Assembly: GCF_014898095.1 (NCBI RefSeq)
Contig: NZ_CP062946.1
Location: 3,472,001-3,536,000 of the forward strand
DNA: 64,000 nt
Direction: 5' to 3'
Origin: Thalassotalea sp. LPB0316
Lineage (GTDB): Bacteria; Pseudomonadota; Gammaproteobacteria; Enterobacterales; Alteromonadaceae
Every line of letters starts with the position of its first letter. Position 1 is the stretch's first letter. The notes beneath the pieces were generated by a model that saw only the letters and a list, made by a program, of their open reading frames with translations, had not been told where the DNA came from and did not search any database. The position numbers were made by a program, and so were the translations under genes. Shown here piece after piece: positions 19,141 to 28,995 of this stretch.

Positions 19141-20435
19141 ATGAGTAGATTAAACGTACAGTTATTAATGACCGGCAATGAATTAATGTCTGGTGATATC
19201 GTAGATAGCAATTCAGCATTTATCGCCAGTGAACTAAAGCTACTTGGCGTATTTGTTAATCGTATGGTCACTGTTGCCGATGATTTATCTTCCCTTGTTA
19301 ACGAGATAACCAACATCAGCCAGCAAAGCGACATCCTCATTATTAATGGTGGATTAGGACCAACAACCGATGATCTTACCGCACAAGCATTAGCAGAGGC
19401 TGCCAACCTTCCTATTACTGAGCACCCTGTAGCGCTTGCTCACTTGTCCCAATGGTGTGAACAACGCAATGCAAAACTGTCTAAGGCTAACTTAAAGCAA
19501 GCGATGCTGCCGCAAAACTGTGACATCGTCGCCAACAGTATCGGCTCTGCTGTCGGCTTTTCATTAACGCTAAACGACTGTTTAATTATTTGTACACCAG
19601 GCGTCCCCAAAGAGCTCAAGTTAATGACACGCCAAGAAATATTACCCACTATTAACAAATTAATTGGTCAAACTGAGCAGCTTTTTACCCATCGCATGCA
19701 AGTTTTTGGCTATGGTGAGTCGGCGCTACAACAACTACTTAGCGATAAACTACCCGACTGGCCAAGTGAATTAGACATCGGCTTTCGCGCATCAATGCCA
19801 TTATTAGAGCTAAAAGTTACCTATCAGCAAAATTACCCAGATCAGGAACGAAAATACTGGCTCACCAAGCTCGAAGATTTATTGGCCGAACATATTATCC
19901 ATCACATTATCGACAAACCAACGTCTCTAGCTAATGAAGTAAATAAAGCTTTACAGAAACATCAGTTAACCCTAACCACTGCAGAGTCGTGCACTGGAGG
20001 GTTAATTGCAAGCCAACTAACCCAAATAGCCGGTGCGTCAGGGAGTTTTCACGCCGGGTTTGTCACTTATTCGAATGACATCAAAGAAAAAGTGTTGGGC
20101 GTGAGTCAATCGACTTTAGCGCAATGGGGGCTGTTAGTGAGCAAACGGTTATTGAAATGGCGCAAGGTGCGCTCAAGCTATCCGGCTCTAACCTTGCCAT
20201 TGCCGTCTCAGGCATTGCTGGCCCTTCTGGCGGCACAGCAGACAAGCCTGTAGGCACCGTTTGGATCGCTTGGGGAAGTACTGAAAATATAAATACAGTG
20301 CAATGCATAGTGCCAGGCAACCGCTGGTATTTTCAACATGCCGTTAGTGCCATTTGCCTTGATTTAATCAGAAGATTTATCTTAAATATTAACAGTACAC
20401 CGCGATATTTAATCGATCGCGCTGTCACAAAATAG
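19141..20435 (+). pseudogene. cinA: CinA-family protein, frame broken by one extra G
   Basis: ATG 19141 has GAGG six bases before it and is preferred to the in-frame ATG at 19129. The N-terminal molybdopterin-binding-like domain (LLMTGNELMSGDIVDSN, NGGLGPTTDDLT) and the start of the nicotinamide-nucleotide amidohydrolase domain (LTTAESCTGGLIAS) are intact to about residue 329. Within the run of five G at 20126-20130 the frame then shifts. The remaining conserved part (GAVSEQTVIEMAQG, SGIAGPSGGTADKPVGTVWIAWG) continues in another frame to a stop at 20435. With four G the protein would be about 430 residues, the normal CinA length. Either this is a real inactivating mutation, a phase-variable tract, or a sequencing error. 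Confidence 0.85.
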
Positions 20436-20629
20436 CCACGCAGGCTATAGCGAAAGGCAACGAATGTGGCACTTTTTTTTACCAACGCAGACGAAATGTC
20501 ATTGCTTAACACTTGAATTATTTATATATTCATAAAGTTATGTAAGCCCAATGTGTTAATGTGTTGTAACAAACCGAGCTTTATTCAAATGTTAACCACG
20601 GCTAAAAAGAACTATCTTGGAGCACTATT

Positions 20630-20956
20630 TTGTTAGATAAAAACTTTATCACGAGTGGTCGAAATACCATTATTCACAAAATCAGAAAAATTGATTTAAT
20701 TATTGTAAACGGCGCTCACCAACCGGTTATTGTTACTTATAATGGTTTAGCGCCATATAACGGTGTGATCCCTAGAAAAAAATCAGAAGCCAAAAAAGCC
20801 TATCAAGAAGTTATTGATTTAACGTCTATTGATATTTTCGGGGAAGAAAAGAAACTTGTTTTCGTGCAAGCGCTCGACAATAAAGAGTACAAAATTGATT
20901 ACACCAAGGAAGATACACCTGTTTTTATAAAGATCCATCAAGAAAACTATATCTAA
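20630..20956 (+). CDS. Conserved hypothetical protein, 108 residues
   Basis: The start is TTG at 20630 with TTGGAG eight bases before. A later in-frame ATG is lacking near the N-terminus. The product is soluble and mixed alpha/beta, with runs of alternating hydrophobic residues (IDLIIVNGAHQPVIVTYNG, KKLVFVQALD). It has no recognised domain. It lies 27 bp before the FapA-like gene in the same direction, so they are probably one unit. Confidence 0.6.
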   Translation: MLDKNFITSGRNTIIHKIRKIDLIIVNGAHQPVIVTYNGLAPYNGVIPRKKSEAKKAYQEVIDLTSIDIFGEEKKLVFVQALDNKEYKIDYTKEDTPVFIKIHQENYI

Positions 20957-20983
20957 AATGCTAGGTCGGTAGAGGCTAAGTAA

Positions 20984-22672
20984 ATGACCACAGCGAGTTT
21001 AGTCAGTAATAATAAAAATAATATAGATTTAGTACTAACTCCGGAAAAATCGAGCACACCCGTATCTGAGCTTGATATTTATGATCTCATCGAAAGTTCT
21101 GAATACGGAGATTTACACGTAGTCAGCAATAACGTCAAGAACGCGATTGCTGAGATGAATGACGTCTTAAAGTCACTGCCTGACAATCAAACTGGTCGAG
21201 AAATTCGCTATGAAGTACTCGTTAGAATTGACGCTTCTGCGACCGCCAAAATTGAAAGTGATGAAATGCAGGCAAGCGTTGAAATCACCACAGCGCAAGG
21301 TGGCGCGCACCTTTCAGCTAAAGCTATCTTAAATGCAGCTCAAGAACAGGGGGTTGTCAAAGGTTTTATCAAAGAGCAACTAATCTCGTTAGCACAAACC
21401 GCGGCAAGAGCCGAACCTGGTACCCAAGTCAGTAAAATTGTCGCCAAAGGCAAATTGCCACAAAACGGCAGAGATACCCAAATAAAAATGCTCGTTGAGA
21501 GTGCTCAATCGCGTATTTTAAGACCACAAGCGCGTGCCGACGGCTCTGTCGATATGCGTAATCTTGGCGATATTATTTGTGTAAAAGCTGGCGACCCTTT
21601 AGCCCAACGCATTCCTTTCACCTTAGGGGTAAAAGGCTACACCGTAACGGGTAAAGATCTTGAGCCAACACCTGGTGAAGATTGTCAACTAGAGGTAGGT
21701 GAAGGCACCGTACTTAGCCCGAAAAATCAAAACGTTTTAATTTCTACACTGGTTGGCTTACCTAAAATTATTAACAACGGTATGACCGTGGAAAAGGTCT
21801 ACACCGTCAACAACGTTGATATTGGCTCTGGTCATATCAAATTTGAAGGCAACGTCATTATCGAAGGCGATGTTAAAGAAAGTATGAAAGTTATCGCTTC
21901 AGGCGATATCACTGTTGGTGGCTTTGTTGAGTCAGCGATGTTGGAGTCAGGTGGCGATATCATTATCAAAAAAGGTATTATTGGTAAAAAACAGGAAGTT
22001 GAAACCAATAACGTCGACAATTTGAAAATGTCAGCCTTTGTTAATGCCAAAGGGTCTATTCACGCAACCTATTGCCAATACGGCGAATTAATCGCTGGCA
22101 CCGATATCACCATTGAAAACCAATTAATGCACAGTATTGTTAGCCTCAACGGCAAACTATGGGTAGGTCAAGAGGATAAGTTAAACGGCAAGTTAATCGC
22201 CGGCCATATAAGTGCAGGTACATCAATCCACGCCGGTAGTATAGGCGCATCAGCCGGTAGTAACACCTTCATCACTTTCGCTAATCAAATTGAAAAATAC
22301 AAACATCGAATTGAGCAAATTGATGTAAAAATTAAAGACGAAAATGAGAAAACACAAGAGCTCAAAAACGCCACCGAAAAATTGCGTAAACTACCAAAAG
22401 AGCGAGCCGATAAAGAAGTGTTGGCTAAAGTAGTTAAAGCGTATCAGTTCCACTCCAGTACGCTAGGTGACTTATATTATGATCGAGAGCGCGCCGAGCA
22501 AGCTCTGCAACGATTTATTGAAAGCGTATACGTAGAAGGCAGAGAGCGAATTTATCACGGCGTTGAAGTGCGTATTGGCGATTTTGTTGAGCGTAGCCGA
22601 AGAGAGTATGGTCCGAGTAAAATGTTATACCGCGAGCGCAAGGTGATTATTGATCCAATCGTAAATAACTAG
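20984..22672 (+). CDS. FapA (DUF342) family protein
   Basis: This 562-residue cytoplasmic protein is of the FapA/DUF342 type. After an N-terminal domain it has the right-handed beta-helix repeats seen as GDITVGGFVESAMLESGGDIIIKKGIIG near 305-335 and later GTDITIENQLM and AGTSIHAGSIG. A coiled-coil stretch (about 430-490, rich in K/E) and a C-terminal tail follow. Family members influence polar flagellum or cell-pole functions and, in Vibrio, sugar-dependent flagellar assembly. No flagellar genes are near here, so its role is open. Confidence 0.85.
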   Translation: MTTASLVSNNKNNIDLVLTPEKSSTPVSELDIYDLIESSEYGDLHVVSNNVKNAIAEMNDVLKSLPDNQTGREIRYEVLVRIDASATAKIESDEMQASVEITTAQGGAHLSAKAILNAAQEQGVVKGFIKEQLISLAQTAARAEPGTQVSKIVAKGKLPQNGRDTQIKMLVESAQSRILRPQARADGSVDMRNLGDIICVKAGDPLAQRIPFTLGVKGYTVTGKDLEPTPGEDCQLEVGEGTVLSPKNQNVLISTLVGLPKIINNGMTVEKVYTVNNVDIGSGHIKFEGNVIIEGDVKESMKVIASGDITVGGFVESAMLESGGDIIIKKGIIGKKQEVETNNVDNLKMSAFVNAKGSIHATYCQYGELIAGTDITIENQLMHSIVSLNGKLWVGQEDKLNGKLIAGHISAGTSIHAGSIGASAGSNTFITFANQIEKYKHRIEQIDVKIKDENEKTQELKNATEKLRKLPKERADKEVLAKVVKAYQFHSSTLGDLYYDRERAEQALQRFIESVYVEGRERIYHGVEVRIGDFVERSRREYGPSKMLYRERKVIIDPIVNN

Positions 22673-22765
22673 CACTTTACCTCATTTTTCTATAAACCTC
22701 CTGTTGTCAATTCCGCTATTTTGCTATGGTGCAATAAAAATATCGGTAATATTTCGGTGATATTA

Positions 22766-23548
22766 ATGAATATAATTCGCAGCTGCGCTCTCGCCTTACC
22801 TCTAGTTGCTACCTCAGCAGTAGCTGGGCACTGCTCTGTTAATTTTAACTACGGGGTTATCATTGATCCACGTCATATTCGGACGATAGATAAAGGCATT
22901 ACCAATGTTCAAATCACCAACAATAGCCAACTGTTTATTCACGGCCGAGAAATTTCATTAACCGATCAACAAAAAGACGTCTTGGCTCATTACAGCCTAG
23001 GCATTCGAGAGCACGTGCCTGCGATAGTTTCTATCGCTATTGACGGTGTTGATATCGGCTTAAAAGCAGTCAACAAACTCGTCGGTGGTTTAACTGGAGA
23101 AAACAGTGAATCACATCAAAAGCTCCAAGAAAACTTTGATGAATTACACTGGCGTATGCGCCGTCGCTTCAATCATTCTGATGATAGCTATTTCGTTGCC
23201 CCGCAAGACTTTAATGATTTTGATGAGATCTTCGCCGGCGACTTTGAAAAAGAGATCAAAGAAATTGTAGCCTCTTCTGTCGGAACAATTTTATTGGCTG
23301 TAGGCAAAGCCATGACAGCACAAGAAGAAGGCGAAATGGAAGATAGAATGGCCAATTTCGACCAACACCTGTCTGAACTTGGTCAAGAAATTGAGCTAGA
23401 TATCAATGAAAAAACCAAAGTAATTGAAACTAAGGCTAGCGAATTTTGTAATAAGCTTATTGATCTGGATGAGAGTGAAACCAAACTTCAACAAGCGATT
23501 CCTGAGCTCTTACCTTATAACTTAATTTCTACTGACAACCGCCATTAA
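22766..23548 (+). CDS. Secreted DUF2884 (YggN-like) protein
   Basis: The start is placed at ATG 22766, which gives a proper signal peptide (MNIIRSCALALPLV, cleavage after A-V-A-G). An upstream in-frame start would add 15 residues without signal character. The 260-residue product matches the DUF2884/YggN type: CSVNFNYGVIIDPRHI at the mature N-terminus, two later cysteines and a long helical region rich in E and K. It is periplasmic and of unknown function. It stands alone before a repeat array. Confidence 0.8.
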   Translation: MNIIRSCALALPLVATSAVAGHCSVNFNYGVIIDPRHIRTIDKGITNVQITNNSQLFIHGREISLTDQQKDVLAHYSLGIREHVPAIVSIAIDGVDIGLKAVNKLVGGLTGENSESHQKLQENFDELHWRMRRRFNHSDDSYFVAPQDFNDFDEIFAGDFEKEIKEIVASSVGTILLAVGKAMTAQEEGEMEDRMANFDQHLSELGQEIELDINEKTKVIETKASEFCNKLIDLDESETKLQQAIPELLPYNLISTDNRH

Positions 23549-23593
23549 AAGAGTAAAGGTAAACGTTGTATTTACCTCTTGAGATGAGTTAAC

Positions 23594-23843
23594 AAGATAC
23601 CCGACTGCTCGGGTATGACTCATGTTACTGCTCGGGTATGACTCATGTTACTGCTCGGGTATGACTCATGTTACCGCTCGGGTATGACTCATGTTACTGC
23701 TCGGGTATGACTCATGTTACTGCTCGGGTATGACTCATGTTGCTACTCGGGTTTGACTCATGTTGCTACTCGGGTATGACTCATGTTACTGCTCGGGTAT
23801 GACTCATGTTCGTCATTCCGGCGGTGTTTTAGGCCGGAATCTC
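23594..23843. repeat. 23-bp tandem array (nine copies) between two hairpin repeats
   Basis: From 23604 to 23810 nine direct copies of a 23-bp unit (ACTGCTCGGGTATGACTCATGTT as consensus in two parts: ACTGCTCGGGTATG and ACTCATGTT) follow without gaps, with substitutions mainly in copies 4, 7 and 8. The unit derives from the second half of the minus-oriented hairpin repeat whose complete copy starts at 23594. The array ends at a plus-oriented GTCAT...ATCTC hairpin (23812-23843). It has no spacers, so it is not a CRISPR. Confidence 0.95.
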
Positions 23844-23864
23844 TAGGCTTGTAGCCCATAGGTA

Positions 23865-23889
23865 AAAAAGGAGCATCAAGCTCCTTTTT
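23865..23889. terminator. Bidirectional terminator between the DUF2884 gene and the M3 peptidase
   Basis: A 10-bp stem AAAAAGGAGC/GCTCCTTTTT with loop ATCAA lies between convergent genes. Confidence 0.85.
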
Positions 23890-23912
23890 CATTGTTTCAC
23901 CTAGTGACTAAA

Positions 23913-26123
23913 CTATTGTTTAGGTACCGGGAAACCGCGATCTCGCATTAATGCATCTACTTTAGCATCTCGCCCCCTAAAGGCGCGATAAGCTTCTGCA
24001 GGGTCAACGGCGTTGCGAACACTAAATAAATGCTCAACAAGCTTGCCGGCTACTTCTTTATCATAAAACCCACCTGGTGCTTCAGCAAACGCTTCAGCAG
24101 CATCCGACGTTAACACCTCGGCCCACATATAACCATAATAAGCGGCTGAATAGCCCTCTCCTGAGAATACATGACCAAAATGTGGCGTTCTGTGACGCAT
24201 CACAATAGAGTCTGGCATATTCATCGCTTTTAAGGTATCGCGTTCAAATGCATCTGGATCAATGTTAGTTGGATCTGTTGTATGGAGCTTCATATCGATC
24301 AGAGCAGATGCTAGGTATTCTGTCGTTTTGAAACCTTCATTAAACGTTGCCGCTTCTTTGATTTTAGCGACTAACGCATCAGGGATTGGCTCGCCTGTTT
24401 TGTAATGTACTAAATAGTTGTCAATCACTTCGTCAGTGGTTAACCAACGCTCGAGTAACTGTGATTGAAATTCCGTGTAGTCACGCACACCACCGTTAAG
24501 TGTTGGGTAAGCAACATTTGACGCTAAGAAGTGCAAAGCGTGGCCAAATTCGTGGAAATAGGTTTCAGCATCATCCCATGAAATCAATGTTGGTTCGCCA
24601 TCAGCGCCTTTAACAAAGTTTGAGTTGTTTGATGACAACACGTTCGTTTTACCATCAAAGGTGGTGAAGCTGCGGTAAGTTGTCGCCCATGCACCTGAGC
24701 GCTTACCTGTACGCGAGAACGGATCTAAATACCACAAACCAATGTGCTCACCAGACGTTTTATCGGTCACTTCCCATACTTTCACATCTTCGTGGAAAAC
24801 AGGTACAGAACCTTCGGCAACCGGCTTAAAGCTAAAGTTAAACAGGCGTCCCGCAACATAGAACATGGCTTCACGCAGTTTGTCTAATTGTAAGTACTGC
24901 TTCACTTCATCTGAATCTAAGTCGTATTTTTGTTTGCGCACTTTTTCGGCGTAGTAGCGGTAATCCCACGGCTCAATTTTTTCAATACCGTGTAGCGCTT
25001 TGCCAAGCGCCAACATATCAGCAACTTCTTCATCAACACGCGCGATAGCTGCTGGCCACACTTGCTCCATCAGCTTCATCGCATTTTCAGGCGTTTTTGC
25101 CATGCGATCTTCTAAGCGCCAAGAAGCATAGTTTTTATATCCTAATAAACCAACGCGCTCGTGACGCAATTTCAAGATTTCTTTGATGATCTCATTGTTA
25201 TCAAACTCATCACCGTTATCACCGCGGTTGTAGTAGGTTTCCCATACTTTTTGGCGCAACTTGCGATCGTCAGAGTAGGTTAAGAAAGGATCCATTGATG
25301 AACGCGTATTAGTAATTGCATACTTACCTTTTTCACCACGTGTTTGAGCTGCACCTGCCGCGGCCTTGATCACAGATTCAGGTAATCCGGCTAATTGGCT
25401 ATCATCTAAAAACAATACGTAGTTTTCTTCATCGGCTAATACGTTATTTGAAAACTGGGTGTGTAATTGCGCCAAACGCTGATTAATGTCAGCGTAACGC
25501 TTTTTATCTTCGGCGTTTAATGTTGCACCATTTTGAGCAAAAGAATTGTACGTTAGCCAGGTTACGCGCTGTTGATCTTTGCGTAAAGTTTTGAATTCAT
25601 CGCCTTTGTATACCGTTGAAATACGATCAAACAGTTTCTCATTTTGAGTGATTTTAGAGAAAAAAGCCGACAGCTTCGGGCTCATTTCTTTTTGAATTTC
25701 ACGAAACTCAGGGCTAGAAACATTAGCGCTCCAAATACCCCAGTAGGTAAAAATGCGATCGAGTGCCTGACCTGAACGCTCCATTTCAACAATGGTATTT
25801 TCAAAGGTAGCTGGCGCTGAGTTATTGGCAATAGCATCAATTTCAGCTAATTGCATTGCCATCGCTTCTTCTAGCGCAGGCACTAAACCTTTTAATTCGA
25901 CTTTATCAAAAGCGGGTACGCCTTGATATGGCCCAGTCCACTTTGCCAGTAACAAGTCTTTTGCCGCTTGCACATCCGCCGGTAAGCTCGATGCACTGGT
26001 TTGTTTTGTTTGTTCAACTGATTGCTCAACAGTTTCCGTTTTAGTTGTGCTCTCACCACAGGCAACCAATGCGCCTGATAGGATCATCGCACTAAAAAGC
26101 TTGTTAAATTTCATAAAATTCAC
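23913..26123 (-). CDS. M3 family metallopeptidase lipoprotein (Dcp-like)
   Basis: This zinc dipeptidyl-carboxypeptidase or oligopeptidase of family M3 is exported as a lipoprotein: the N-terminus ends in a lipobox-like A-L-V-A-C with Cys22. The zinc motif HEFGHALH lies in ETYFHEFGHALHFLAS in the last third. GEGYSAAYYGYMWAEVL is another family signature. At 736 residues it is full length. The closest named relative is probably Dcp (dipeptidyl carboxypeptidase), but E. coli Dcp lacks a lipobox. It is monocistronic with a terminator at 23865-23889. Confidence 0.9.
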   Translation of the reverse strand: MNFMKFNKLFSAMILSGALVACGESTTKTETVEQSVEQTKQTSASSLPADVQAAKDLLLAKWTGPYQGVPAFDKVELKGLVPALEEAMAMQLAEIDAIANNSAPATFENTIVEMERSGQALDRIFTYWGIWSANVSSPEFREIQKEMSPKLSAFFSKITQNEKLFDRISTVYKGDEFKTLRKDQQRVTWLTYNSFAQNGATLNAEDKKRYADINQRLAQLHTQFSNNVLADEENYVLFLDDSQLAGLPESVIKAAAGAAQTRGEKGKYAITNTRSSMDPFLTYSDDRKLRQKVWETYYNRGDNGDEFDNNEIIKEILKLRHERVGLLGYKNYASWRLEDRMAKTPENAMKLMEQVWPAAIARVDEEVADMLALGKALHGIEKIEPWDYRYYAEKVRKQKYDLDSDEVKQYLQLDKLREAMFYVAGRLFNFSFKPVAEGSVPVFHEDVKVWEVTDKTSGEHIGLWYLDPFSRTGKRSGAWATTYRSFTTFDGKTNVLSSNNSNFVKGADGEPTLISWDDAETYFHEFGHALHFLASNVAYPTLNGGVRDYTEFQSQLLERWLTTDEVIDNYLVHYKTGEPIPDALVAKIKEAATFNEGFKTTEYLASALIDMKLHTTDPTNIDPDAFERDTLKAMNMPDSIVMRHRTPHFGHVFSGEGYSAAYYGYMWAEVLTSDAAEAFAEAPGGFYDKEVAGKLVEHLFSVRNAVDPAEAYRAFRGRDAKVDALMRDRGFPVPKQ

Positions 26124-26289
26124 TTTTAATTGTTATTGTTAAACGATGTGTTTTGTTATCCATACCACCTTACACAAGCAGTCAGATTTTGGTCAATCGA
26201 AAAGTTGTAAAAAGCTATGACTGGCAGACTTTACAAGTTTAATGAACCGAGCGACACTTACAGCATCATTTATTCGCCCGTGAAGTTTA

Positions 26290-27243
26290 ATGCGCGCCGT
26301 ATTTTTAGATAGCCAAACTTTTCATCCAACCATCACGTTCGAGGCAATTGAACAGGTTGTTGATACGCTCACTTATTACCCGTTAACCCAACCAGATGAA
26401 ATTATTGAACGCGCTAAAGATGCGCAGATAATCATCACCAACAAAGTGATATTAACCGAGTCAATACTGAGTAAGTTGCCTGAGCTAAAACTGATTTGTA
26501 TTAGTGCAACAGGTACGAATAATGTTGATCTAGTCGCCGCACGCCGATTAGGTATTACCGTGACAAATGTTAGCGGCTATGCCAAACAAGCCGTTAGCCA
26601 GTACGTTATGGCACAACTATTAAATTATTACTGCCGCTTAGCGTCACACAACCAAGTGACAACCAATCAAACATGGCAACAAAGCCCGACCTTTTGTGTT
26701 CACGGTCAAGGTATGACAGAGCTTAGTGGTAAAACCTTCGGTATTTTAGGTTACGGTAGCTTAGGTCAAGCCGTTGCAAGGCTTGCTCACGCTTTTGGTA
26801 TGCAAGTGTTAGTTGCCGAGCGGCCAAACGCATCGGTGCTCAGAGCCGATAGAGTGAGTTTTGAGGATATGTTATCGAGATCAGATATTGTTAGCTTACA
26901 CTGTCCACAAACATCAGAGACAACAGGACTTTTTAATCAAACGGTATTTGAACAAATGAAACCTAACGCCGTCCTGATTAATACAGCGCGAGGCGGAATC
27001 GTCAATAGTCTTGATTTAGCACAAGCACTAAAATCAAATACCATTGCTCATGCGATTGTCGATGTCTTGGAGCAAGAGCCGCCGCCATCTGATCATCCGC
27101 TACTTGATAATCGCCTTAAAAATATAACCATTACCGCCCATATGGCGTGGGCAAGTTTCGAGGCTCAACAACGATTATTAACCTTATTGGCAAAGAACAT
27201 TGCAGACTACCAGCAAGGTATTGCAACTAACGTAGTCAATTAA
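26290..27243 (+). CDS. D-2-hydroxyacid dehydrogenase
   Basis: This NAD-dependent dehydrogenase of the D-isomer family most resembles glycerate/hydroxypyruvate reductases (HprA). The catalytic domain is split by the NAD domain: FGILGYGSLGQAVAR (about 148-162) is the dinucleotide fold. INTARGGIVN carries the substrate Arg, DVLEQEPP the Glu, and TAHMAWAS the catalytic His. At 317 residues it is normal. It is monocistronic, with a hairpin-repeat cluster downstream. Confidence 0.9.
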   Translation: MRAVFLDSQTFHPTITFEAIEQVVDTLTYYPLTQPDEIIERAKDAQIIITNKVILTESILSKLPELKLICISATGTNNVDLVAARRLGITVTNVSGYAKQAVSQYVMAQLLNYYCRLASHNQVTTNQTWQQSPTFCVHGQGMTELSGKTFGILGYGSLGQAVARLAHAFGMQVLVAERPNASVLRADRVSFEDMLSRSDIVSLHCPQTSETTGLFNQTVFEQMKPNAVLINTARGGIVNSLDLAQALKSNTIAHAIVDVLEQEPPPSDHPLLDNRLKNITITAHMAWASFEAQQRLLTLLAKNIADYQQGIATNVVN

Positions 27244-27288
27244 AACGGTAAAGCTTGAAGGTTGAAACTCGAGAAGGCAATAGAAAGC

Positions 27289-27494
27289 GTCATTCCCGTA
27301 TTGTTTTAGTCGGGAATCTCAGAGATAGCAGGCGATAAAGCTTGAAAGCTAAAAGGCGAGAAAGCAAAAGAATGCGTCATTCCCGTAGTGTTTTAGTCGG
27401 GAATCTCAGAGGTATCAGGCTATAAAGCTTGAAGGCTGGAATGCGATAACGCGAGAGAAGTCGTCATACCCGTAGTGTTTTAGTCGGGAATCTC
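27289..27494. repeat. Three GTCATTCCCG...CGGGAATCTC hairpin repeats
   Basis: Copies at 27289-27320, 27376-27407 and 27463-27494 have period 87. All face plus and have the stem TCCCG/CGGGA (third copy ACCCG/CGGGA, one mismatch). They share the GTCAT and ATCTC borders with the repeats near 5.7 and 23.8 kb. Between them a second motif (AAAGCTTGAAGGCT, with variants) recurs, so the whole 87-bp unit is duplicated. No gene was seen in 27244-27570. Confidence 0.9.
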
Positions 27495-27570
27495 AGAGAT
27501 AGAAAAAAGTAAAGCTCTAAGGCTATAAAGTATTAAAACGTTAAAGCCTTATCGCGTTACAGCCTTTTCT

Positions 27571-28908
27571 CTACAAATACGTATCTTTAAATTGGCCGTA
27601 ATGAAAATAACCCCACTGCCCTACGCGACGAAATGGCGCAAACGGGAATTTCGGCAAATGCTTTTGATACAGTGGCAGATCAGGCACCACTTGCTCGGCA
27701 ACTTTCTGCGCTAAACGCTTACCTGCTTGCACCGAAAACGAGACCCCTGCGCCACAATAACCCATCGAATAAAAGACGTTTTGCTGTGGGTTCTGGTAAA
27801 TGTGAGGTAAGTCGTCAAGCGCCACTGAAATCCAGCCCGCCCATGCATATTGATAGTTGATATTTTGCAACGCAGGAAAGCTAGTTTTTAACACCGACAA
27901 CAAACGATTAGCATAAAATGGATCTTCGGCATCTTTACCACTAATTGCGCCACGGCCACCAAATAGCAAACGATTATCTGGTAATTTGCGGTAGTAATAT
28001 TTCAGCGCTCGCGTATCCATTACCACATTTGAGCTAATTAAATTACAGGCAGCTATTTGCTCGTCACTAAGTGGCTCTGTCACGATAATTTGTGATAACA
28101 CCGGTAATGTTCTTCCAGCAACAAACGAGTGAAAGCCTTTTGGTGTGTAGCCATTAGTCGCAATCACCACTTTTTTAGCGCGAATGGTCGCTTTCGGTGT
28201 TTGTAATACTTGTTGAGTGTTTTCTTCTCGCCAACCTTCAACCGTTGTGCCGGAATAAATTTTAACGCCGGCTTCACGAGCAAGACGCTGATAACCCCAA
28301 GCGAGTTTTAATGGATTTAAACCAAAACCGTCTTGGTAACGAATCGCGCCATAAGCGTTTTGATCGGCCATGTAGTTGTTATGTAATTCGTCTTTCGACA
28401 AAATTTGCACATCATAACCAAACATCTCTTGCTGAAGCTTGGCTAGGTCAACCAACTCTTTCATTTTATTGGCTTTATGCGCAACTTTAATATAGCCATT
28501 AGGCTGGCGATCGCAGTCAATACCTTGGCCAATTAACGCGTTGACCGTTTCAACCCCTTGCTGCATTTCGCAGTAAATCCCACGCATCACTTCTTCGCCC
28601 CACTGCGCTTTCATTTGTGAGAACGACTTTCGGCCAGAAGTTTTTAAAATAAAACCAGCATTGCGACCACTACAACCCCATGCCGTTTGATTCGCCTCAA
28701 CAACAGTAGCTTTGATCCCGTGCTCTTTTGCTAAATGTAGTGCCGTTGACAGGCCAGTATAACCCGCGCCAATAATACAAACATCAACATCAATATCTGT
28801 GGTTAATTGGCCATCATCTTGAGGTGCTTGCCCTGAAACACTAGCCCAATAACTATCTGGATAAGGTTCGTTAACACCTGGCGTGGTATGGTGGAGAGGA
28901 TCGTACAT
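27571..28908 (-). CDS. FAD-dependent oxidoreductase, PuuB-like
   Basis: This 445-residue DAO-family flavoprotein is closest in style to gamma-glutamylputrescine oxidase (PuuB/OrdL). The Rossmann motif CIIGAGYTGLSTALHLA begins at about residue 45, followed by CSGRNAGF where FAD is held. YAWAGWISVALDDLPHIY and YSMGYCGAGVSFS are late family motifs. Such enzymes deaminate polyamine or amino-acid derivatives, giving H2O2. No other puu genes are adjacent, so the substrate is unproven. It diverges from the GNAT gene. Confidence 0.82.
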   Translation of the reverse strand: MYDPLHHTTPGVNEPYPDSYWASVSGQAPQDDGQLTTDIDVDVCIIGAGYTGLSTALHLAKEHGIKATVVEANQTAWGCSGRNAGFILKTSGRKSFSQMKAQWGEEVMRGIYCEMQQGVETVNALIGQGIDCDRQPNGYIKVAHKANKMKELVDLAKLQQEMFGYDVQILSKDELHNNYMADQNAYGAIRYQDGFGLNPLKLAWGYQRLAREAGVKIYSGTTVEGWREENTQQVLQTPKATIRAKKVVIATNGYTPKGFHSFVAGRTLPVLSQIIVTEPLSDEQIAACNLISSNVVMDTRALKYYYRKLPDNRLLFGGRGAISGKDAEDPFYANRLLSVLKTSFPALQNINYQYAWAGWISVALDDLPHIYQNPQQNVFYSMGYCGAGVSFSVQAGKRLAQKVAEQVVPDLPLYQKHLPKFPFAPFRRVGQWGYFHYGQFKDTYL

Positions 28909-28995
28909 AAGGTTTTGCTACTAATTACTGAAAAAACTGAGAAATAATGGCAAACTATGCCACGTTTTTCATAGATCCGCATTAAGGTTGTGAAC

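Noticed and set aside
20121..20135. Programmed ribosomal frameshifting in cinA
   Set aside because: The G5 run is not a known slippery heptamer, no stimulatory stem was found after it, and CinA is not known to use frameshifting.
23604..23810. CRISPR array
   Set aside because: The 23-bp units are directly adjacent with no unique spacers, and there are no cas genes in the window.
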